Source of the DNA: Polyangiaceae bacterium
GTDB taxonomy: Bacteria > Myxococcota_A > Polyangia > Polyangiales > Polyangiaceae
Assembly: GCA_020846005.1 (NCBI GenBank)
Contig: JADLEQ010000091.1
Coordinates: forward strand, 1 to 64,000
Length of the DNA: 64,000 bases
Reading direction: 5' to 3'
In this document: positions 53,447 through 62,299 of the stretch, one piece after another
Layout of the letters: every line of letters begins with the position of its first letter
Numbering within the stretch: position 1 is the first letter of the stretch
The notes under the pieces: generated by a model
Told to the model about the DNA's origin: nothing
Seen by the model: the letters and a program-made list of their open reading frames with translations, nothing else
The model's database searches: none
Program-made: the position numbers and the translations under genes

Positions 53447-54852
53447 GTCGGCGATCGCTCGACGGCGTGGCGCGCTCGATCGACGACGCTCTCGACGCGC
53501 GCGCGGATCTCGTCCAGTCGGGCGGGCGACGGCGCCTCGCACCGCAGCACGAGGATGGGGCCCGTGTTCGACGCACGTACCAGCGCCCAAGCGCCGTCGG
53601 GCCACGTAACGCGCACGCCGTCGATCTCGAGGAGCTCGCCCTCTCCGGCCAGCAAGCGGGTCGCCTCAGAGACGACGTCGCGCTTGCTCGCGTCGTCGCA
53701 CGGGACGCGGAGCTCCGGCGTGGAGACGCCCGCTGGGAGGTCGCGGAGCTGCTCCCCGACCGTCCGCGGCCCGCGGCCGAGCCGCTCGCAGAGCCGGAGC
53801 GCGGCGTAGATGCCGTCATCGAACCCGAGGTAGCGGTCGGCGAAGAAGAAGTGACCGCTCATCTCTCCCGCGAGCAGGGCGCTCTCCTCTCGCATCTTCT
53901 TCTTGATGAGCGAGTGCCCCGTCTTCCACAGGATGGGGCGCCCGCCGTGGCGCGCGATGTCGGCGAACGCGTGCGTGGAGCATTTCACTTCGCCGATCAC
54001 CGCCGCCCCCGGGTGCTGGGTGAGGACATCGCGCGCGAAGAGCGCCAGCAGGCGATCGCCCCACACGACGCTCCCGTCCGCGTCGACGACGCCGAGGCGG
54101 TCCCCGTCGCCATCCCACGCGATGCCGACGTGCGCGTCGAGCGCGCGGACCCGCGCGACCAGCTCGCGCAGGTTCTCCGGCACGGTCGGGTCCGGGTGGT
54201 GGTGCGGGAACGAGCCGTCCATCTCGCAGTGCAGGAGCTCCGGCTCGAGCCCGGCGGCGCGCAGCGCGCGCGCACCGAGCGGCCCGGCCGCGCCGTTGCC
54301 CGCGTCGACCACCACGCGCAGGTCCCGCGGCAGCGCCAGCCCCTGCACGAGCCGCTCCACGTACGCGTCGTCGACCGGGACGGTCTGGACGGAGCCCCCG
54401 CCGCGCGCGTCTCCGTCGCTCGCCGCGCGTCGCGCCAGCTCCTGGAGGTCGGCACCGAAGAACGGCCCGCTCCGACGGAGCAGCTTGAACCCGTTGTCCT
54501 CCGCGGGGTTGTGGCTCCCCGTGATCATCACGCCCGCGTCGGCGTCGAGGTGGTGAGCCGCGAAGTAGAGGAGGGGGGTAGGGCCGACCCCGACGTCGAG
54601 GACCTCGACGCCCGCCCCGACGAGCCCGGCGACGAGCCGCTCGAACAAGCGGGGCGACGACAGCCGGCAGTCTCGTCCGACGGTGATCCGGGGCCGCGCC
54701 GCCGTCCCCTCGGCGATCGTGGCGCCGAACGCGCGCCCGATGCGCTCCACCAGCCCGTCGCCGAGGTCGCGGTCCGCCACGCCCCTCACGTCGTATTCGC
54801 GGAAGACATGGGTGGGGTCGGGCGAGCGGGTCGCGGGGTCGTCAGGGATCAT
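53443..54852 (-). CDS. phosphomannomutase/phosphoglucomutase
   Basis: A 469-residue alpha-D-phosphohexomutase, which moves phosphate between C6 and C1 of hexoses for surface polysaccharide and LPS precursors. Domain markers are HVFREYDVRG, the phosphoserine loop GVMITGSHNPAEDNGFK, the metal-binding DGDGDRLG, the sugar-binding GEMSGHFFF, and RASNTGPILVLR in domain 4. These fit the PMM/PGM (AlgC/ManB) subgroup; the exact sugar is not certain. A possible TATGCT box lies 11 bases before the ATG. It leads prmC, the SMI1-like gene and hisD. Confidence 0.92.
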   Translation of the reverse strand: MIPDDPATRSPDPTHVFREYDVRGVADRDLGDGLVERIGRAFGATIAEGTAARPRITVGRDCRLSSPRLFERLVAGLVGAGVEVLDVGVGPTPLLYFAAHHLDADAGVMITGSHNPAEDNGFKLLRRSGPFFGADLQELARRAASDGDARGGGSVQTVPVDDAYVERLVQGLALPRDLRVVVDAGNGAAGPLGARALRAAGLEPELLHCEMDGSFPHHHPDPTVPENLRELVARVRALDAHVGIAWDGDGDRLGVVDADGSVVWGDRLLALFARDVLTQHPGAAVIGEVKCSTHAFADIARHGGRPILWKTGHSLIKKKMREESALLAGEMSGHFFFADRYLGFDDGIYAALRLCERLGRGPRTVGEQLRDLPAGVSTPELRVPCDDASKRDVVSEATRLLAGEGELLEIDGVRVTWPDGAWALVRASNTGPILVLRCEAPSPARLDEIRARVESVVDRARHAVERSPT

Positions 54853-54893
54853 CGCGGCGCGGCAGCATATCCCCGCGGCCCCGCCGTGGGTGC

Positions 54894-55292
54894 TCACTTC
54901 GCCATCGTCGTGGCGCACCGCCGGGGCTCGGTGCAGCGCGCTCGGGCGTCCGGGTCGGTGGGGTGCCAGCCGGCCGGCACGTGGCGGAGCCTCCACGCGG
55001 CGCCGTCCGCCTCCCAGAACAGCCGCGGCCGGGAGCGGTGGCACCCGTCGGGCGGCTCGACCCAGGCGCCGTCCGTCCACGACCAGCCCTCGTCCCACGA
55101 CCAAGCGCCATCGACCCACACGCAGGGAGCGCCGGGATCGGGCGGGACCGACTCGACGCGCGCCGGCGGCGGGGCCTCCGGGACCGTCACCGCCAGGTCA
55201 CCGACGGGCTCCGGCCCGTACGCCGGCCGGCGCAGCTCCGCCCCGCAGGCCAGCGTGGCGCACGCGACGAGCGTCAGCCGCCGAGGACCCAT
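54894..55292 (-). CDS. small lipoprotein with tryptophan-rich WxW repeats
   Basis: A 132-residue predicted lipoprotein. The signal is short (RRLTLVACATLAC) with the lipobox Cys at about residue 16. The middle has WVDGAWSWDEGWSWTDGAWVEPP, a Trp-rich pattern shared with YXWXXXX-type and DUF6600 proteins, and another DUF6600-like gene lies at 32628. The C-terminal part has several Cys. Function is unknown. The start overlaps the prepilin peptidase stop by 19 bases, which indicates one transcript. Confidence 0.72.
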   Translation of the reverse strand: MGPRRLTLVACATLACGAELRRPAYGPEPVGDLAVTVPEAPPPARVESVPPDPGAPCVWVDGAWSWDEGWSWTDGAWVEPPDGCHRSRPRLFWEADGAAWRLRHVPAGWHPTDPDARARCTEPRRCATTMAK

Positions 55293-56242
55293 CGCTCCCA
55301 CGCCTCGAAGATCGCCTCCTCGAACAGGAGCAGCTCCAGGATCGCCAGCGCGAGGAACGGCCCCAGCGCCATGCGCGCTCCGCGCCAGCCGGGCTCGGGC
55401 TCCTCGGCGATAGGGTCGCTCGCGAGCTCGCGCTCGAGCGCGGCGCGCTCCTCCGGGCTCGCTTGCTCGAGCGCCACGCGCATCGCCGCGCGCTCGGCCC
55501 GGACCGCCTCGGGTTCGTCGATGCGTCCGCGGCCGGCGTAGAGCGCGATCACCGCGAGCGTCCCCTGCACCGCGCCGGCGACCAGCGTGAACACGGCGCC
55601 GCGCCACCCGAACCATGCGCCGGCGAGCAGGCAGAGCTTGGCGTCGCCGAGCCCCATGCCGGGCTTGCCGCGGACCGCGCGGTGCAAGAGATCGAACGGG
55701 AGCCACACGACGGCGAAGCCGACCGCCGCGCCGAGGATGGAGTCGGGCACCTCCGTCCCGGGCCGCAAGGCGAGCGCTGCGCTCGCGCCGCCGAGGGCAG
55801 CGCCGCCGACGGACACCTCGTCGGGGACGAGCATGTGCTCGAGATCGATGAAGGCCGCCGCGACCAGCCCCAGGCCGAGCGCGAGCTGCGTGGCGAACCC
55901 CGCCACGGCGCGCCAGTCGCCGAGCCCCGGCAGCAGCGCCAGCGCCCGCTCGGCGAGCGCCCACGCGAGCAGCCCGCCGACCGCCTCGACCGCGGGGTAG
56001 CGGGGCGAGATGCGCGCGCCGCAGCAACGCGCGCGCCCTCGGAGCAGCAGCCAGCCGAGGACGGGCAGGTTGTCGTACGCCGCGATCGGCTCCCCGCAGG
56101 CACCGCACCTCGACCGCGGCGACACGACGCTCTCCCCGCGAGGCCAGCGGTGGATCACGACGTTCGTGAAGCTCCCGAACACCAGCCCCAGCGCCACGCA
56201 CGTCGCCACGACGAAGGCGTGGGGCAGCTCGGCGAGGATCAT
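55274..56242 (-). CDS. pilD: prepilin peptidase (type IV leader peptidase)
   Basis: A 322-residue membrane aspartic protease that cuts and N-methylates type IV prepilins and pseudopilins. The N-terminal part has LGLVFGSFTNVVIHRWPRG, then the four-cysteine zinc site CGACGEP...CCGARISPRYP. The catalytic aspartates are in AAFIDLEHMLVPDE and GMGLGDAKLCLLAGAWFG (GxGD). It has several hydrophobic helices. A 70-residue acidic segment before the last helix (about residues 235-300, ALEQASPEERAALEREL) is unusual. It shares a 49-base divergent gap with the ClpB-like gene. Confidence 0.92.
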   Translation of the reverse strand: MILAELPHAFVVATCVALGLVFGSFTNVVIHRWPRGESVVSPRSRCGACGEPIAAYDNLPVLGWLLLRGRARCCGARISPRYPAVEAVGGLLAWALAERALALLPGLGDWRAVAGFATQLALGLGLVAAAFIDLEHMLVPDEVSVGGAALGGASAALALRPGTEVPDSILGAAVGFAVVWLPFDLLHRAVRGKPGMGLGDAKLCLLAGAWFGWRGAVFTLVAGAVQGTLAVIALYAGRGRIDEPEAVRAERAAMRVALEQASPEERAALERELASDPIAEEPEPGWRGARMALGPFLALAILELLLFEEAIFEAWERWVLGG

Positions 56243-56291
56243 GGCGGGCGGGCTCGTCGGGGCGGCGGTTCCCGTTGTACCTTGGCGGGCG

Positions 56292-58883
56292 ATGCCGCGC
56301 GACCAGCCGACGACGCTCACCCTCGATCGATACTCGCCGGAGGCGAGGGGCCTCGTCGCGGGCGCGCAGGCGCTCGCCGACGAGCGGCGCCACGCCGAGG
56401 TGACCCCGCTCCACCTCCTCGCGCGCGCGCTCGATCGGGAGCCCGCGGTCGTGGAGGTCCTGCGGCGATCGGGCGCCGCCGTCGGCGAGCTCCCGGCCGC
56501 CGTCGAGCGCGCGCTCGGCACCCAGGCGCGGTCCACCGAGCCCTCGTGGCTCTCCGGGGCGACCATCGATCTGCTGGAGCGAGCCGAACGCGACGCCGCG
56601 CGCGAGCGCGCCCCCGAGGTCGGCGTCGCGCAGCTGCTGAACGCGTTGTCCCAGGAGATCCGTGGCGCGGCGGGGGAGCTGCTCGCCGCCGCCGGGGTGA
56701 CGCCCGGCTCGCTGCGCGGGCACATGGCGCCCCTCACCCAGTCGAGGTCCGGCGCGGGCAAGGGCGCGCCGGCCTCGGGGCAGCGCGCCGCCACCCGTGA
56801 TCTCGTGGACGAGGCGCGGCGTGGGATCGCCGACCCGGTGCTCTGCCGCGACGCCGAGGTGCGGCGGGTCCTGACGATCCTCGAGCGTCGCGCCAAGCAG
56901 CACCCGCTCCTCGTCGGGGAGCACGGCGTGGGCAAGGGCGCGGTCGTGCGAGCGCTCGCGCTCCGCGTCGCGCGCGGGGACGTCCCGGCCCCGCTGATCG
57001 GGGTCCGCCTCCTCGAACTCGACGCCGGGGTGCTCGCCGCAGGGGCGCGACTCCGGGGAGAGATCGAGGAGCGCGTGCGACAGCTCCTCGCCGAGGTGAG
57101 CGGCGCCGACACCATCCTCGTCGCGCGAGGGATCGAGCAGCTCTTCGGCCAGGGACCGGCCGGATCGGGTGTCGGTGATCTGCTCCGACCCGCGCTCTCG
57201 CGCGGCGAGGTGCGCCTCATCGCCACGACCACGCCGGAGGGGCTCCGGCGGATCAGCGATCGGGATCCCGCGCTCCCGCTGCTCTTCTCCGTCGTGCCGG
57301 TGGCCGAGCCCGGCGTCGAGCCGGCGATCGAGATCGTCCGCGGGCTCGCGTCACGCTTCGAGCTTCATCACGATCTCGTCGTGACCGAGGGCGCCATCGT
57401 AGCGGCGGTCCGGCTGGCCCGCCGCTACGTCCGGGAGCGCGCGTTGCCCGACAGCGCGCTCGATCTCCTCGACGAAGCGGCGGCGGCGCGGCGCGTGGAG
57501 GTGGACGGCGTGCCGTGGGTCGTCGACGGGACGCGCAGTCGCGTGGCGGCGCTCGAGCTGCAGGTGCAGACGCTCGCGGGCGCCACGGATCCGACGAGCG
57601 TGGCGGCTCGCGATCGCCTCGGCGCCGAGCTCGAGCGGCTGCGGCCCGAGGCGCGAGAGCAGCAGGCGGCGCTCGAGTCGCGCCGCGGCGCGGCGGCGGC
57701 GCTCCGGGCGCTCCGGCGCGAGCTGGCGGAGGCGGAGGGGGCGCTCGAACGTGCGCGTGAGGGGCGCGAGCTCGCGCGGCAGGGCGAGCTCGAGCACGTG
57801 GCGCTCCCGGATCTCCGCCAGCGGGTGGGGCGCGCCGAGGAGGCGCTCCGCGCCTTCGGCGGCGAGGTCGATCGTTCCCTGGACGAGCACGCGGTCGCCG
57901 CGACGCTGGAGGTGTGGACCGGCATCCCCGTAGCGCGGATGCTGGAGGGCGAGGCCGAGAAGCTGCTCGGGATGGAGGCCCGGCTCGAGGAGCGGGTCGT
58001 CGGGCAAGCGGACGCCGTGAGCGCGGTGTCCCGGGCGGTACGCCGCAGCCGCGTGGGGTTGCGGGACCCGGGCAAGCCGATCGGCAGCTTCCTGTTTCTC
58101 GGCCCGAGCGGTGTCGGGAAGACGGAGCTGGCGAAGGCGCTGGCCGAGTACTTGTTCGACGACGAACAGGCGATGACGCGCCTGGACATGAGCGAGTTCA
58201 TGGAGCGTCACATGGCGCAGCGGCTGATCGGCGCGCCGCCCGGCTACGCCGACAGCGAGCAAGGTGGGTTCCTCACGGAGGCGGTCCGGCGTCGCCCGTA
58301 CTCCGTCCTCCTCTTCGACGAGGTCGAGAAGGCGCATCAGGACGTGTGGAACCTCCTCCTCCAGGTCCTCGACGACGGCCGGCTCACCGACGGTCGTGGC
58401 CGCCCGGCCGACTTCTCCAACACCGTGGTGATCTTGACCAGCAACCTCGGCTCGGATCGGATCCTGGTCGCCGGGACCGACGCTCTGGCGACCGACGGCG
58501 GACGTGACGCACTGCGTGATGTGCTCCTGGAGGAGCTCCGCGGCTTCTTTCGCCCAGAGTTCCTGAACCGCATCGACGAGGTGGTGGTGTTCCAGCCGCT
58601 CGGGCGGAGCGAGCTCGCCCGCATCGCGGACATCCAGCTCCGGCGCCTGGGGCGGCAGCTCGCCGAGCGCCGCCTGGAGCTCGCGCTGAGCCCCGAGGCG
58701 CGCGAGCGCCTGCTCGATCTCGGCTACGAACCCGCGCTCGGGGCCCGACCGCTGCGGCGCGCGATCCTGCGCCACGTGCAGGACCCACTCGCGACCGCCG
58801 TGCTCGCCGGGCGGCTCCCGGACGGCGCGCGGGTCGAGGTCCGGCTGGTGGGTGACGAGTTCGTGCTCGCCGAGTCGAGCTGA
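56292..58883 (+). CDS. ClpB-like AAA+ protein with degenerate first ATPase domain
   Basis: An 863-residue ClpB-type protein. Residues 10-145 form the Clp N domain. D1 (about 180-400) has GEHGVGKG (209-216), where the Walker A Thr is Gly; the Walker B region reads ILVARGIEQLFG, with A278-R279 in place of Asp-Glu; the pore segment GARLRGEIEER lacks the Tyr; and L330-L331 stand where ClpB has the arginine-finger pair. A full middle domain follows (about 415-535). D2 is intact: GPSGVGKT (604-611), VLLFDEVEKA with D676-E677, pore APPGYADSEQGG. It keeps EVWTGIPVARM. It is probably a chaperone-like motor driven by D2 only. TACCTT lies eight bases before the ATG. Confidence 0.9.
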   Translation: MPRDQPTTLTLDRYSPEARGLVAGAQALADERRHAEVTPLHLLARALDREPAVVEVLRRSGAAVGELPAAVERALGTQARSTEPSWLSGATIDLLERAERDAARERAPEVGVAQLLNALSQEIRGAAGELLAAAGVTPGSLRGHMAPLTQSRSGAGKGAPASGQRAATRDLVDEARRGIADPVLCRDAEVRRVLTILERRAKQHPLLVGEHGVGKGAVVRALALRVARGDVPAPLIGVRLLELDAGVLAAGARLRGEIEERVRQLLAEVSGADTILVARGIEQLFGQGPAGSGVGDLLRPALSRGEVRLIATTTPEGLRRISDRDPALPLLFSVVPVAEPGVEPAIEIVRGLASRFELHHDLVVTEGAIVAAVRLARRYVRERALPDSALDLLDEAAAARRVEVDGVPWVVDGTRSRVAALELQVQTLAGATDPTSVAARDRLGAELERLRPEAREQQAALESRRGAAAALRALRRELAEAEGALERAREGRELARQGELEHVALPDLRQRVGRAEEALRAFGGEVDRSLDEHAVAATLEVWTGIPVARMLEGEAEKLLGMEARLEERVVGQADAVSAVSRAVRRSRVGLRDPGKPIGSFLFLGPSGVGKTELAKALAEYLFDDEQAMTRLDMSEFMERHMAQRLIGAPPGYADSEQGGFLTEAVRRRPYSVLLFDEVEKAHQDVWNLLLQVLDDGRLTDGRGRPADFSNTVVILTSNLGSDRILVAGTDALATDGGRDALRDVLLEELRGFFRPEFLNRIDEVVVFQPLGRSELARIADIQLRRLGRQLAERRLELALSPEARERLLDLGYEPALGARPLRRAILRHVQDPLATAVLAGRLPDGARVEVRLVGDEFVLAESS

Positions 58884-58994
58884 GTCCCCATCCGTGGCGA
58901 CGCGCTGCGTCCCGCGGGGGGCTGGCGTGTGGGGATCTGTGTGCGGCGCCGTGTGCGGCACGGCGAGGGATGCAGTCCGCGGCACCGCGTGCCG

Positions 58995-59024
58995 TTGGCG
59001 CTCGCCGTGCGCTCGTGCGATAAT
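58995..59024 (+). promoter_or_regulatory. sigma-70-type promoter of the radical SAM gene cluster
   Basis: TTGGCG at 58995-59000 and GATAAT at 59019-59024 are 18 bases apart, and TGC directly before GATAAT makes an extended -10. Transcription would begin near 59031, giving a 5' leader of about 54 bases with GAGGAG about nine bases before the ATG at 59085. A second, weaker pair (TTGACG at 59032 and GAAGAT at 59055) overlaps the leader. The 201-base gap after the ClpB-like gene holds nothing else clear. Confidence 0.6.
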
Positions 59025-59084
59025 CATCGCGTTGACGCAGAGTCGGCCTTCGCCGAAGATGCAGTCTCAACGAGGAGACGCGAG

Positions 59085-59594
59085 ATGAGCAACGAAGTGA
59101 ACCGCCGTTCGTTCGTGGGTGCGCTCGGCGTGGGCGCGGCCGCGGCCGCCGCGAGCAGCACCGCTGCCGTGCACGCGGCGCCCGCCACGGGCGCGATCGT
59201 GCTGACTCCGCAGGAACAGGCGCAACGCGCCGAAGCGCTGGAGAGCGCCGTCGCGCCGCTGACGTCGGGCTCACGCCTCGGCCGCTGGACGGTCGAGCGG
59301 GTGCTCCCCGTCGCGGCCGGCGCGCAGAGCTTGGTGCTCCGCGACGCGAGCGGGGGCCTCTTCCAACTCGACGTCTGCTCGAGGGCTCCCGGCGTCTCCA
59401 GCCCGGCCTCCACCGACCGCTTCCAGGTGTTCGTCGCCAACGGCGGCGACGGCGCGACGGCGACGGTCGAGGACCACGGCCTCGCGGCCATGGCGCTGGC
59501 CGAGGTCATCCGCGCCAACGAGCAGCGACTCGACGGCCGAGGCTTCGAGGCCCTGGCAGCTCGGGAGCACCTGGCGCGCATCCACACGGTCTGA
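59085..59594 (+). CDS. Tat-exported protein of unknown function
   Basis: A 169-residue protein. It starts with a twin-arginine signal (VNRRSFVGALGVGAAAAAASS, cleavage likely after VHAAPA). The mature part, about 130 residues, has WTVERVLPVAAGAQSLVLRDASGG, a single Cys (QLDVCSRAPG), and a C-terminal helical stretch (LAAMALAEVIRANEQRLDGRGFEALAAREHLARIHTV). I do not recognise the domain. Tat export implies folding or cofactor loading in the cytosol. It is the first gene after a good promoter and only two bases before the radical SAM gene, so it is the best local candidate for a substrate or partner of that enzyme. Confidence 0.82.
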   Translation: MSNEVNRRSFVGALGVGAAAAAASSTAAVHAAPATGAIVLTPQEQAQRAEALESAVAPLTSGSRLGRWTVERVLPVAAGAQSLVLRDASGGLFQLDVCSRAPGVSSPASTDRFQVFVANGGDGATATVEDHGLAAMALAEVIRANEQRLDGRGFEALAAREHLARIHTV

Positions 59595-59596
59595 GC

Positions 59597-60355
59597 GTGC
59601 GCGTCGTCCAGCTCGGCTTCGAGTGCAACAACGCCTGCGTGTTCTGCGCGCAGGGGGCGCTCGCGCGCCTCGCGCCCCCCGTCACGGACACCGCCGTCGA
59701 GGCGGCGCTCGCCGGTGTCCGCGCGGGCGAGCCGCTGGCGTTCGTCGGCGGTGAGCCGACGCTGCACCCCGAGCTCGATCGCTGGATCGCGGCCGCTCGG
59801 CGCCGCGGCGCCTCGCAGGTGCTCCTGCAGACGAACGGCCGCCTGCTCGCGGTGCCGGGGCGCGCGGCGGCGCTCGCGGCGGCCGGGCTCACCGCCCTCG
59901 ATCTCTCACTCCACGGCGACACCGCCCCCGTGCACGATCACCACACCGGCGTCCCGGGCTCGTTCGAGCAGAGCTGCGCCGGGGCTCGCGCGGGGCGGTC
60001 GGCGGGGCTCGCGCTCGGCGTCACCGCCGTCGTGACCAAGTCCAACCTGCGCCACCTGAGCGGCGTCGTCCGCCTGGCGCACCGGCTCGGCGCCGACGCG
60101 ATCCGCCTGGCCCCGGCGCAGGCGCACGGCCGCGCGTTCGCCGCCGCGCCGCGCGTGCTCCCCGCGCCGCAGCTGGCGCGCCCGCACGTCGCCGCGGCGC
60201 TCCGCGTCGCGGCAGAGCTCGGGCTCGCCGGCCTCCTCGGGGATCGCGTCACCCCCGGCCTCGAGCAGCGGTTCGCCGGGCTCGGCGTCGCCGAGCCCGC
60301 TCCCGGCGGTCGCGCGCTGGCCTCCCGCGCCACCGCTCCACCTCTGGCGCTCTGA
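59597..60355 (+). CDS. minimal radical SAM enzyme
   Basis: A 252-residue radical SAM protein. The cluster motif C10-x3-C14-x2-C17 is in FECNNACVFCAQG, followed by the SAM-binding FVGGEPTLHPEL (GGEP), LQTNGRLL and the strand TALDLSLHGDTAPVHDHHTG. The C-terminal third is short, with no extra cysteine pairs, so it lacks a SPASM or twitch domain. It resembles the core of MoaA- or PqqE-like enzymes but cannot be placed in a known family by eye. It starts with GTG, two bases after the Tat protein gene. The missing auxiliary cluster may be supplied by the Cys-containing protein at 63044 (inference). Confidence 0.9.
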   Translation: MRVVQLGFECNNACVFCAQGALARLAPPVTDTAVEAALAGVRAGEPLAFVGGEPTLHPELDRWIAAARRRGASQVLLQTNGRLLAVPGRAAALAAAGLTALDLSLHGDTAPVHDHHTGVPGSFEQSCAGARAGRSAGLALGVTAVVTKSNLRHLSGVVRLAHRLGADAIRLAPAQAHGRAFAAAPRVLPAPQLARPHVAAALRVAAELGLAGLLGDRVTPGLEQRFAGLGVAEPAPGGRALASRATAPPLAL

Positions 60356-60395
60356 TCCGTCCGCCCTCTCCACGTCCACGAACAGGGGAATACTC

Positions 60396-62225
60396 ATGAC
60401 TCGGCACCTCGCTTCTCGCAGGATCCTCGCGTACGGCGCCCTCGGCTCGCTGCTCGGACTGTTCGCGGTCGCGTGCGCTTCTGGAGGCGAGGATGATCCG
60501 GGTCGCGGCGGCTCGGGCGCCGCGAGCGGCACCGGCGGCTCGTCCGGCGACGCCGGCGACACCGACGGCTCGTCGGGCACTGGCGGCTTCGGCGGCTCCT
60601 CCGGCTCCTCGGGAGCGGCGGGCGCCGGCGGCGGCGGAGCGGGCTCTGGCGGCGTCGGCGCGGCGGGCTCTGGCGGCGTCGGCGCGGCGGGCTCCGGTGG
60701 CGTCGGTGCGGCGGGCGCCGGCGGCGGCGGCACCGGCGGCGGCGGCACCGGCGGCGGCGGCACCGGCGGCGGCGGCACCGGCGGCGGCGGCACCGGCGGC
60801 GGTGGCACCGGCGGCGGTGGCACCGGCGGCGTCGGCGCGGCGGGCGCCGGCGGCACCGGGGGCGCGTGCGTCCCCAACAGCGGCCCCGAGCAGTGCAACG
60901 GTATCGACGACGACAGCAACGGCCAGGTCGACGAGGGCAACCCGGGGGGCGGCTGCCCCTGCAACGTGCCGGGGCTGTCCGGCGTCTGCGCGGACGGGAT
61001 CGACACGTGCAGCAGCGGCGTGATCATCTGCCTCGCCACCAACACGCCCTCCTCCGAGACGTGCAACGGCCTCGACGACAACTGCAACGGCGTCCCCGAC
61101 GAGGGTAACCCCGGCGGCGGCGGCGCTTGCGACACCGGGCAACCCGGGATCTGCGCCGTCGGGACGTACGCCTGCGGCGCCGGGCAGCTCGAGTGTCTGC
61201 AGAACGTGCAGGCGCTGCCGTCCGAGGTCTGCAACCTCCTGGACGACAACTGCAACGGCTCGGTGGACGAGAACCTCGGCGGTGGCGCGTGTGACACGGG
61301 GGATGATGGCGAGTGCGCAGCCGGCATCGAGAGCTGCACCAGCGGCCAGACGGTCTGCGCCGCGATCAACTCGCCTACGCAGGAGCTCTGCAACGGCAAG
61401 GACGACGACTGCGACGGCCAGTTCGACCAGGGCAACCCCGAGGGCGGCGTCGCGTGTACGGTCGCGGGGCAATCGGGCATCTGCGCGACCGGACTCAGCC
61501 AGTGCCAGACGGGCGGCAACCTCGTCTGCATCCAGACGGTCTCCGGCACGTCCGAGGCCTGCAACGGCCTCGACGACGACTGCAACGGGACCGCCGACGA
61601 CGACGCGAACGTCGTGGCGATGTGCGCTCGCGCCGCCGGCTGCGGCACGCTCACGCTGCCGAACGTCAGCTCGGCGGCCTGCGCCTCCGGCGCCTGCACG
61701 CTCTCGTGCAGCGGCGCGTACGAGAACAACGACGGCGATCTCTGCAACGGGTGCGAGTCGCTCGGGTGCGCGTCGGTCCCCGCCGGCGGGGACACGTGTG
61801 GCACCGCGAACGGCGTCTCGGTGTCGGGCCCGACTCAGCGCGACGGTACGCTCACCGTGCAGAACGAGACGCGCTACTACCTCGTGACGTTCACGCCGCC
61901 CGCGGCGGGTCTCGCCTTCAACCCGACCATCAGCATGGCGGCTGGCAGCTCGGACTACCAGATGGATGTGCTCACCGGCTGCGGGACGCCGATCGCCTGC
62001 CCGTCGCCCGGCGCCCACGCGGGCGGAGGCGGAGACGGCACGAACAAGGTGACGTGGAGCATGAACTTCACCTACACCCCGGGCTTCGAGACGGCGTGCC
62101 TCGGCAACGGCAACTGCTCGTCGGCGACGACACCGCCTACGAGCGTCGTCGTGAAGGTCACGCGCATCTCGGCGATCACGACCGGGAACAAGTGTAACCC
62201 GTACACGATCTCGTTCAGCCAGTAG
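60396..62225 (+). CDS. lipoprotein with Gly-rich stalk and MopE-type metal-binding repeats
   Basis: A 609-residue predicted lipoprotein. The signal is ALGSLLGLFAVAC. Residues about 30-150 are a Gly/Ser/Thr stalk with seven GGGGT units. Five MopE-type repeats follow (CNGxDDDCNGxxDEG pattern): CNGIDDDSNG, CNGLDDNCNG, CNLLDDNCNG, CNGKDDDCDG and CNGLDDDCNG, spaced by Cys-rich linkers. The acidic Asp/Asn loops are calcium- or copper-binding in relatives such as Methylococcus MopE. The last 150 residues look like a beta-sandwich (ETRYYLVTFTPPAAGLAFNPTISM). It lies 40 bases after the radical SAM gene and may share its transcript. Confidence 0.88.
   Translation: MTRHLASRRILAYGALGSLLGLFAVACASGGEDDPGRGGSGAASGTGGSSGDAGDTDGSSGTGGFGGSSGSSGAAGAGGGGAGSGGVGAAGSGGVGAAGSGGVGAAGAGGGGTGGGGTGGGGTGGGGTGGGGTGGGGTGGGGTGGVGAAGAGGTGGACVPNSGPEQCNGIDDDSNGQVDEGNPGGGCPCNVPGLSGVCADGIDTCSSGVIICLATNTPSSETCNGLDDNCNGVPDEGNPGGGGACDTGQPGICAVGTYACGAGQLECLQNVQALPSEVCNLLDDNCNGSVDENLGGGACDTGDDGECAAGIESCTSGQTVCAAINSPTQELCNGKDDDCDGQFDQGNPEGGVACTVAGQSGICATGLSQCQTGGNLVCIQTVSGTSEACNGLDDDCNGTADDDANVVAMCARAAGCGTLTLPNVSSAACASGACTLSCSGAYENNDGDLCNGCESLGCASVPAGGDTCGTANGVSVSGPTQRDGTLTVQNETRYYLVTFTPPAAGLAFNPTISMAAGSSDYQMDVLTGCGTPIACPSPGAHAGGGGDGTNKVTWSMNFTYTPGFETACLGNGNCSSATTPPTSVVVKVTRISAITTGNKCNPYTISFSQ
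60720..60824 (+). repeat. 15-bp tandem repeat, seven copies
   Basis: Seven consecutive GGCGGCGGCGGCACC-type units encode GGGGT in the lipoprotein stalk. They differ only by silent GGC/GGT changes in the last copies. Just upstream, three copies of a GSGGVGAA-coding unit form a second short array. Confidence 0.9.
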
Positions 62226-62299
62226 CAGCGGCGGAGCGGGCCCTCGCCCCCGCCCCGTGGTACTCTCGGCGCGCGGCGACCCGCCGCTGGAGATCTCCC

